NCBI GenBank assembly: GCA_903813345.2
Contig: CAIIXF020000004.1
Coordinates: 25,917,985-25,981,984, forward strand
Length of the DNA: 64,000 nt
DNA from: Owenia fusiformis
Taxonomy: Eukaryota > Annelida > Polychaeta > Sabellida > Oweniidae
Direction of reading: 5' to 3'
The translations under genes and the position numbers were made by a program. How positions within the stretch are numbered: position 1 is the first letter of the stretch; each line of letters starts with the position of its first letter. Under the pieces are notes generated by a model, which searched no databases, was not told the DNA's origin, and saw nothing but the letters and a program-made list of their open reading frames with translations. Positions 57,317 through 64,000 of this stretch are shown here, one piece after another.

Positions 57317-59205
57317 TATTATCACAACACTGACATTGCTCACTTTTTAAAGTTGTTTCAAAGCGTTATATGTAAATGGGCGTGTGGAAGGCCCGTGGGT
57401 GGCAATAAAATAACTCGAACTTCAAATTAAAATATATATAAAATAGTATATTTCAAACTTCAATGTTTAAAATACAATGCTCTGTAATGTACAACATGAA
57501 CTCTTACAACAACTACTGACAAGCCAACACCCAATGCAAACTCAGCTACATGTGAGTGAGAAAGACCATATAGGGGAACAATAGATATATAAAACTGACA
57601 CAGTTTGCATAGTTGAATAACTGGTTTCAATAAAAGGTGAAAAGTGAACATGGTATTAAAAGAGTAAAACTGCAAACAACCTACTTAGGGACCTGTTATA
57701 TTGAGATGAATAGGGATTGATTAATATGAACAGTAATAATATAAAATGTGAAAATGACCATGTTACATATACGAAAAATAACCCCATTGTTACAAAATCA
57801 CAAAAAGTGAAATATCTATTCTTGTATTGCATTTTCGTTCACTGGACATATTTTAATTTGCATTGCTATTAGATACATTTTAAGGGTGATATGAAAATTG
57901 AACCACGAAAACAGATGTACTTTAAGTTAAAGGGAACTTTCTACCATACCCGCCATGCTATCTGACCCGAACGAGCACCTTCTGGTGAGATTGGTAACTA
58001 CCTGCTCGCATCTGCGTTATTACGCAGAGACATAAACGTATACACAAGGAAACGATAGGAGATAACCTATTTTATCTCTGTATACATTTTAACTTTAATA
58101 CATCGTTGAATCGAATTTGTCCAAAGGTCTTGAAACGTAAAATACCTAAATATTTATCTTTGACCTTGGGATGACCTTGTACAAGAAACATTAATGTTGA
58201 CCTCGGTTCATCTAATCATAATTCGCCAAGGGCCATAGTATCATCAAACGCCAAATACCTAGACATTGATCGTTTACTTGGATTTAAATAAGGAGTATGA
58301 TTTTAAAATTGGCTAGGTCGTGGTTAAGCAACAATAGTATGTTCGAAATACCGCTGCGTAATGCCTGGATCACATTTGCTGCGAGTATTTTGTTCAAAAT
58401 TGAATACATTTCTGAACACAATACTCAATCGGCCGGGCGCCGTAGTGAAAATCGGAGCAAATGTGACCAAGACATAAAACAATTGAATAATACTGTATCA
58501 GTTTCACATTTACAGCGGTCAAAAGCATTTACAAAAAAACGCCAGAGTTGGCAATCATATAAAATGAAACCAATCCCGCTGTGATTCATAGAAATAACTA
58601 ATTTACTGCATTGAGTTCAATGTTATAACCATGTCGATTTACATGAGTGTCCGATTCATTGTACCAAATTTAAACCTTGATTGTTCTCCAGAAAGCAATA
58701 AGCTGACATATATATCATATTTTACATTTTAATACAACTGAAAAGATAATAAATGTTTTAATATAAAGTTGACGTAGTTATAAATGTTTTCAGCGTAAAA
58801 TCAAAGCACAACCATATAATTAAAAACATTACGCTGGGATTCCAACTGGATACAACTGACGAGTTGTATTTAGGTGGCCTAAAGTGCTGCTTATTTTTTC
58901 GTGAAGCCACTCAGTAAAATTACGATTTCTCTGCACCCTGATGTTCAATCAACATCATTCGAGTATCTATATGTTCACGTTATATGACACGTTCGCGGGC
59001 ATCAGGTTATGACAACGTCTACCCAATGTTTGCACGAGAAATCGACGTAATTCATGACTGAAATCGGGAAGACAAAAATATGTGATATTCTTTCAGAATT
59101 GTTTATAATAACTATTTACAAAAACGTTCCCGAGACACAATCCATTTAGGTAGGGTTTGTTTTAAAGTCGAAAAGCCCCAATAAGACAATACAAACCCAG
59201 ATTAA

Positions 59206-59609
59206 GGTTCAACTGGAAAGTAACATTTTGGTAAAAAATTGCTATAGCTGCACATGTTATTTTCTGGTACAAAATTAAGTATGAAGGCATATGTGTATTT
59301 CCTTGCTTTTTTCAGGAAAGTATCATTACACTATCTTCTTTTAGAATATGTGGAAACAGGTCAATGGTAGCTCCTGTGTTGTCTGGAAACTTTGAAAGAA
59401 AATTTGGAAAAATAGAAAGTGTGAAATATCAGAATTTCCTGGAGTTCCCATTGAACGCCTACCAGATATTTTAAAAGAAGACAATGTAATGATACTTTCC
59501 TGAAAAAAGCAAGGAAATTGACACGTGGCTTCATACTTTATTTTGTACCAGAAAAGAACATGTGCAGGTATAGCAATTTTTTACCAAAATGTTACTTTCC
59601 AGCTGTACC
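59206..59609. mobile_element. 404-bp MITE with TTAA target duplication
   Basis: The ends GGTTCAACTGGAAAGTAACA and, complemented, GGTACAGCTGGAAAGTAAC extend as inverted repeats of about 140 bp on each side. TTAA flanks both ends (59202-59205 and 59610-59613). Copy 1 has the empty site with a single TTAA at 1939-1942. The TTAA duplication is the signature of piggyBac-type insertion. It has no coding capacity. Confidence 0.92.
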
Positions 59610-59913
59610 TTAAACCCAGAAGAATGCAGATTTCATGTAATGATTTACGTTCATGTAAACAAGGAAAGTACATATAATCCCCATATAAAACACTATCCTA
59701 CGTGACATGTAAACACAGGTTCAAATTGAAATATAGAAAATTTTCAACATAGCATTTGCTTCTGTGTTCTGTATGCCCCTCTACCTGCTTAATAAGGCAA
59801 TGTATCTTCAAATAAAACCTTAGCCAAGTAGATAAGGGTCTCTGGAACACTTTTGTAAATAGTTTTCACAAGCAATTTTATTCCCGGACGCCCAAACGTG
59901 TCAGGAACACATA

Positions 59914-62900
59914 GAATAGAATATTTATTGAGTACATTCACACCCCTGAGGGTCAGGTACAAGAAAGTGCAGTACACAAAAAGAATATATATGATTTAAC
60001 ACTAGACTACTATATACTACATATAATATATGCTTAATACTGTAAAATGTAAATATGTATTACTACAAAATGCTTTTTTGCGCAGCAGGAATTAGCCTTT
60101 CTAAATTAAGTATTGCTTTCTAAAATTCGGAAGGCATCACTAATATATTTTGCAACCTTGATGCAATCTTGATTTATACAAGTTAAGAGGTATATAAATT
60201 GATTAGTTTGTGCTTTTGCCGTATCAGACAATTCAGTTTGAAGTAATAATCTTTCATTTTGATATTTTTTACACTTCATCATAAAATGTTCTTCATCATC
60301 AATAATATTGCAATGGACACACAGTCTTTCTTCAATTGGGGTTTTCTTTGGTTTTGTATATCTCCCTTGCTCAATTTGGAGGTTGTGAGCACTTATTCTC
60401 AAACGTGTAAAGTTTCTTCGCATATCAAGTCTGTCGATTATATTTAAATAATGTTCATATTTAAAATCTTTCTTGAGGGTTCTGTAGGTTCGTAGTTTAT
60501 TGCCGTTATCATTTTTCCTAATGTCAGTGTTTAATTTATTCTTCCAGTACCTGTCAAATTTTAGTTTAAGTAATGATGTACATCTTAAGGTATCAATTGT
60601 AGAATCCACAGATTCAGAGCAATTTTCATTAATAGAGCAAATTATTTTGTTTACGTTTGAAACCCATGAGTTTTCTTGTAGTTCTTTGGAGCAGTCAAAA
60701 GCTGCCTTGATTAGAACATTTTTTGTATCTTTAATGTGATGTAAAAAGTTGAGAATTTGGCCAAATATACCTATAAATAGTGGATATCTTCCAAGTTCCC
60801 CATAAACAGCCATATTAGTGGCCTTTCTACCAACTCCAAGTAGGAATTTGGAAAAGGATATGTTTAATTTTTCTGAGGGGAATTTGTTTTGGTTTAAGTA
60901 TGCTTCTTCTAGGTTTGAACTGGATACTTTGTTAAGACTGAAAGGGGCCCATATTTCAGCCCCATATAGACAAATTGGTTTTATCATTTGATCAAACAGT
61001 TTAAGCCCAAGCTGTGGTTTTATATCACTCTGTTGAAGGCATCTTTTAAGTTTAAAAATTGCCTTACTAGCTTTTTCATGTAGGTGTGTTTGAGCTGATA
61101 TAAAGCTGCCTGATGCTCGAAATATCACACCAAGGTACTTGTATTCTTGTACACATTGAACTTGGAGTCTACCATATGAGAAATAGTCAGTGCAGAGATG
61201 CCCGTTTTTTTGGAATTTAATTATCTTGGTCTTATTTATGTTGATATTAAGTTTCCACCTGTCACAATATTCTTTTAAGGAATCTAAAGATCTTTGTAAT
61301 CCATGTTTAGAAGTCGAGAATAAAACAATATCATCAGCGTACATAAGCATGTTAATAATTTCTTTTCCAATAGATGGACAGTCATTTTTATAGCCAATAG
61401 TATCGGGTAAGTCATTTAGGAATAAATTGAAAAGACAGGGGGACAACGGATCACCTTGTTTTACACCAATATTTGCTACTTTGAATACAGTTCTCTTCCC
61501 GAGGTCATTGTTTTTGATGCAAAATTTATTATTATCATACATGTTTTCAATGATTTTTAATGTTTTACCACGAATTCCTGAGTTTAAAAGCTTGAATATT
61601 AGTCCCCTGTGCCAAATCGAGTCAAACGCTTTTTGAAAATCAATGAAACAAGCATAGAGATGCTCTTTAGAGTTGTTTGATAAGTGTTTATCGATTAATG
61701 TTCGAAACACAAACATGTGATCTGATGTACGCGCTTTTTCCTTGAAGCCAATTTGATACTTACTAGATATATTATTTTTGAGTAGAAATGATTTAATTCT
61801 ATTATTAAGGATAGTGTTAAACACTTTACCTAAGCAATTATTGATGGTTATTCCTCTATAGTTACTCATATCTGAAGGTTTACCAGATTTTAGAATGGAC
61901 GATATGTAACCTTCATTCCATGATTTTGGATATTTTCCGCAATTAAGAATCTTGTTAAAAATGCTATTTAGGAATTTCAAGGATTGATTAATACTGTGTT
62001 TCACCATTTCATTTGATATTCCATCTAATCCACAGGCTTTTTTATTTTTTAAATGTTTGACAGCACCTAAAATTTCATCATCATTTATGGTGTAATCAAG
62101 ATCATTAAAAAAAGGTTCATTTTTTAGATTAGAGATTTTCTGTTCAATGTCATTATCTATTGTGGTTGCTGTGTTGAGCAGTGATTCGTAATAAAGTAAT
62201 TGCTCGGATGAGGAGATATGATTTGTATTTGGTGCCTGACTTGTATTTGTTGACACTGATTTTAGTTGCTCAACTAATTTCCAATATTCTGAAGGGTCAT
62301 TTTCACTCATAATATGTAACTGATTAATAATGTTATTTTTAACTTTTTTCTTTGACTGCTTACACTTCTTTTTAAATATTTTTTTAAGCTTGAAATAATT
62401 CAGCCTCTTTTCATTATTGTTATGATCGCGGGCTAACAAATTTCCTAGTTTATTCACCTCTTTCTTCATTTGACTACATGACTTATCGAACCATGGAGTG
62501 GTTCTTCTAATCAATCGTTTTTTTGACATGATTTTCCGTTTAATGAGACATTCATTTGCCGATAATCTATAAGCGTTAGTCAATAGTTCTGTTGCTTCAT
62601 CGGTTTCTAATTCATTGATACTTTTTGAGTTGAATGCCTGGTTCAGATTATTCAGTAATGAATTTTTAAAGCTCTCTGTATTCTGTTTATACCACTTATA
62701 TGTGCAAGGTAATTCTTTATGTATGACCTCTGTGTCATAATTGCAATGAGTAGTGCACAGAGTATTAAGCGATACTTTGATACTTAGGGATATTAGACAG
62801 TGGTTTGATATAGTCCCCATGAAATCATGAACTCTGAAATATCTAATTTTGTTCACTAAATCCTGCTGCACTAAAGCATAGTCAACTAAGCTACTACCAT

Positions 62901-63180
62901 TCCACTGATGGCAAGTTAATGCCCCAGTAAGGTCGCCAAAAATTCTGCCATTAAGTATCCTGAGTTGGGTGCTTTTGCATAAGTTTAATAATTCTTTCCC
63001 AAAAGTGTTTACATGCTTATCTTGACTCAAACGTCTGATAATATTATCATTGTCGAGAAAATAGTTGTAATGACATGGTACATAGTTATCATCTTCATCC
63101 AAAATAAAATCTAGTTCCTCCCCTGTATGTGAATTTAGATCTCCCAAAATTAGTGTGCGCCAAAACTCCAGAAAATCCCA
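59914..63180 (-). mobile_element. 5'-truncated LINE insertion
   Basis: A minus-strand non-LTR retrotransposon. The 3' end lies at the low-coordinate side with AATAAA followed by an ATTCT-type tail (about 59914-59940), then a 3' untranslated part to 60105 and the main frame. An in-frame stop at 63181-63183 marks the 5' limit of open sequence inside the endonuclease domain, so the element is truncated. The copy 2 sequence does not resume beyond it. Confidence 0.85.
60106..63147 (-). CDS. LINE polyprotein: endonuclease (partial) and reverse transcriptase
   Basis: The frame is uninterrupted for 1013 codons; the listed start is a TTG inside the protein, and sense codons continue to 63180. Residues 1-125 are the C-terminal part of an apurinic-type endonuclease (LILGDLNSHTGEE, SLVDYALVQ, and SNHCLISL with the catalytic His). 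A basic linker follows. Reverse transcriptase spans about 355-700: KACGLDGISNEMV, NYRGITINNCLGKVF, FIDFQKAFDSIWHRGL near 500, GVKQGDPLSPCLFNLF, and MLMYADDIVLFS near 603 with both catalytic Asp. A CCHC-like motif (CVHC, HFMMKC) lies near 942. The clade is uncertain (RTE/Jockey-like); the YADD and GDPLSP forms distinguish it from the older LINE at 15850. It is recent but truncated. Confidence 0.93.
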   Translation of the reverse strand: MGDLNSHTGEELDFILDEDDNYVPCHYNYFLDNDNIIRRLSQDKHVNTFGKELLNLCKSTQLRILNGRIFGDLTGALTCHQWNGSSLVDYALVQQDLVNKIRYFRVHDFMGTISNHCLISLSIKVSLNTLCTTHCNYDTEVIHKELPCTYKWYKQNTESFKNSLLNNLNQAFNSKSINELETDEATELLTNAYRLSANECLIKRKIMSKKRLIRRTTPWFDKSCSQMKKEVNKLGNLLARDHNNNEKRLNYFKLKKIFKKKCKQSKKKVKNNIINQLHIMSENDPSEYWKLVEQLKSVSTNTSQAPNTNHISSSEQLLYYESLLNTATTIDNDIEQKISNLKNEPFFNDLDYTINDDEILGAVKHLKNKKACGLDGISNEMVKHSINQSLKFLNSIFNKILNCGKYPKSWNEGYISSILKSGKPSDMSNYRGITINNCLGKVFNTILNNRIKSFLLKNNISSKYQIGFKEKARTSDHMFVFRTLIDKHLSNNSKEHLYACFIDFQKAFDSIWHRGLIFKLLNSGIRGKTLKIIENMYDNNKFCIKNNDLGKRTVFKVANIGVKQGDPLSPCLFNLFLNDLPDTIGYKNDCPSIGKEIINMLMYADDIVLFSTSKHGLQRSLDSLKEYCDRWKLNININKTKIIKFQKNGHLCTDYFSYGRLQVQCVQEYKYLGVIFRASGSFISAQTHLHEKASKAIFKLKRCLQQSDIKPQLGLKLFDQMIKPICLYGAEIWAPFSLNKVSSSNLEEAYLNQNKFPSEKLNISFSKFLLGVGRKATNMAVYGELGRYPLFIGIFGQILNFLHHIKDTKNVLIKAAFDCSKELQENSWVSNVNKIICSINENCSESVDSTIDTLRCTSLLKLKFDRYWKNKLNTDIRKNDNGNKLRTYRTLKKDFKYEHYLNIIDRLDMRRNFTRLRISAHNLQIEQGRYTKPKKTPIEERLCVHCNIIDDEEHFMMKCKKYQNERLLLQTELSDTAKAQTNQFIYLLTCINQDCIKVAKYISDAFRILESNT

Positions 63181-63183
63181 TTA

Positions 63184-63450
63184 ACTGATGTTGAGGTAGG
63201 TTACTATGATTTGACCCATAGTCATTATAGATTGGTTCATTGACTATTCATTTTTACTTGTCTGCACTTAAAAAAGTGACACGAAAGGGCTAAACGGCTT
63301 GCACCAAGGTGCAACCGTCAAAAAGATGAGTTTGACAAAAATCTTTTTTTTTCAAATAATAGCAGCGAGTATATGAAATAGGAGGCACATTTGATATTGA
63401 TATGTATGATAGTCCATTTGGGGGTGGTCATTTTTATTGAAAACAATAAT
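63184..63450. other. Sequence beyond the LINE 5' end, nothing recognised
   Basis: Not similar to copy 2, the LINE or other repeats in the window. Confidence 0.5.
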
Positions 63451-63990
63451 ATTGAAGAATTATACATTTCTGACCTTAAAATGCCATTTTAATGCGAAAG
63501 TCAGGGTTGCTATTAATTATATTCCTATTTTACCTATTCAATGTTTTCTACATATTACACTTACCATTATATTCATTTTTGGCAAAGTAAATAATAATGG
63601 GGCTCACACAAGGATCCACTTTATTTACAACTTTTTCATATTTAGTGATGTTTTGAAAAATCACTACGTTTAACAGAAAATTATTTGTTATAAAATGTTA
63701 AACAAAATAATGATTATGTGTTTGTTTCATTGTATCAACTGAAAAATCACAATTCATTGCTCTTGATCTTAGAGCGGCAGAGCATATACCAGTATGACCA
63801 ATCTTCAATACAGTTGATCCTTGTGTGATCCCTACTATTATTTACTTTGCCAAAAACTAATATAATGGTTATTCAGATATGTGAAAATCATTTGAAAGTC
63901 AAAATGAGAATAATATAATTAACTTTTGAATAAAAAAGCATTATAAAGTCAGAAGTACCAAATTTGTACCATAATTGTTTTTAAGAGAAT
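63450..63990. mobile_element. Hairpin element at the window end
   Basis: Left TTACCATTATATTCATTTTT followed by GGCAAAGTAAATAATA matches the complement of TATTATTTACTTTGCC followed by AAAAACTAATATAATGGTTA (about 63562-63620 against 63808-63868). Weaker inverted similarity extends outward (TTTCTGACCTTAAAATGCC against ACTTCTGACTTTATAATGC). It is a MITE-like foldback of at least 540 bp whose right edge may run off the window. Confidence 0.7.
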
Positions 63991-64000
63991 AACCATACCC

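Larger units (their letters stand above)
54339..59913. mobile_element. Large inverted-repeat element (copy 2), interior flipped
   Basis: 54339-55674 matches the left terminal repeat of copy 1 in direct orientation. From 55675 to 59913 the sequence matches the interior of copy 1, about 5860 back to 1641, in the opposite orientation. About 120 bp next to the junction are missing. The second terminal repeat is absent: the element stops where the LINE begins. It contains its own copies of element B (56529-57316), the GGGTTCGTACAC block and the ATC microsatellite. Confidence 0.85.

Overview
This window is a stretch of an AT-rich animal genome that is dominated by mobile elements and holds one recognisable host gene. 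Long introns with GT-AG borders, phase-matched exons, non-LTR retrotransposons, mariner-type elements, tRNA-derived repeats and a degenerate TTAGGG block all point to a metazoan, probably a marine invertebrate. The species cannot be named from the sequence.

Host gene (minus strand, 51,915 down to 27,957). Eight exons join in consistent reading phase. They encode the end of an astacin metalloprotease domain, an EGF module, a complete CUB domain (three exons), then five copies of an extracellular repeat of about 90 to 110 residues. Three of these copies share one 891-nt exon and two have single phase 1-1 exons. The repeat has a GxY, RPVY, YLYY, WVIGP pattern ending in Cys that I cannot assign to a named family. 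The catalytic astacin exons and the last exon are not visible, so both ends of the gene are missing.

Left arm (1 to 27.7 kb). A 7.2-kb element (172-7372) has 1.4-kb terminal inverted repeats (TIRs) that carry tRNA-like modules. It is followed by small hairpin elements, a 103-bp tandem repeat, a hAT-like element filled with a 190-bp GGCCC-rich repeat, a decayed LINE with FADD-type reverse transcriptase, a 5.6-kb palindrome with nested insertions, and a foldback element built of AAAGC motifs.

Middle (28 to 54 kb). The host-gene introns hold a 160-bp satellite, two mariner copies in opposite orientation, a set of TA-flanked elements nested inside one another, opposed 16-bp minisatellites, a TIR element with CCGTTGTC repeats, tRNA-derived SINEs that duplicate a splice donor, and a 112-bp intronic satellite.

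Right arm (54 to 64 kb). A degenerate telomere-like block abuts a second copy of the 7.2-kb element whose interior is inverted relative to its terminal repeat. That copy carries a TTAA-flanked MITE absent from the first copy, and it is cut by a 5'-truncated LINE with an uninterrupted 1013-codon reading frame. A hairpin element ends the window.

Method limits: all repeat boundaries, identities and exon borders were read by eye. Family names come from motifs, target-site duplications and terminal sequences, not from database searches.
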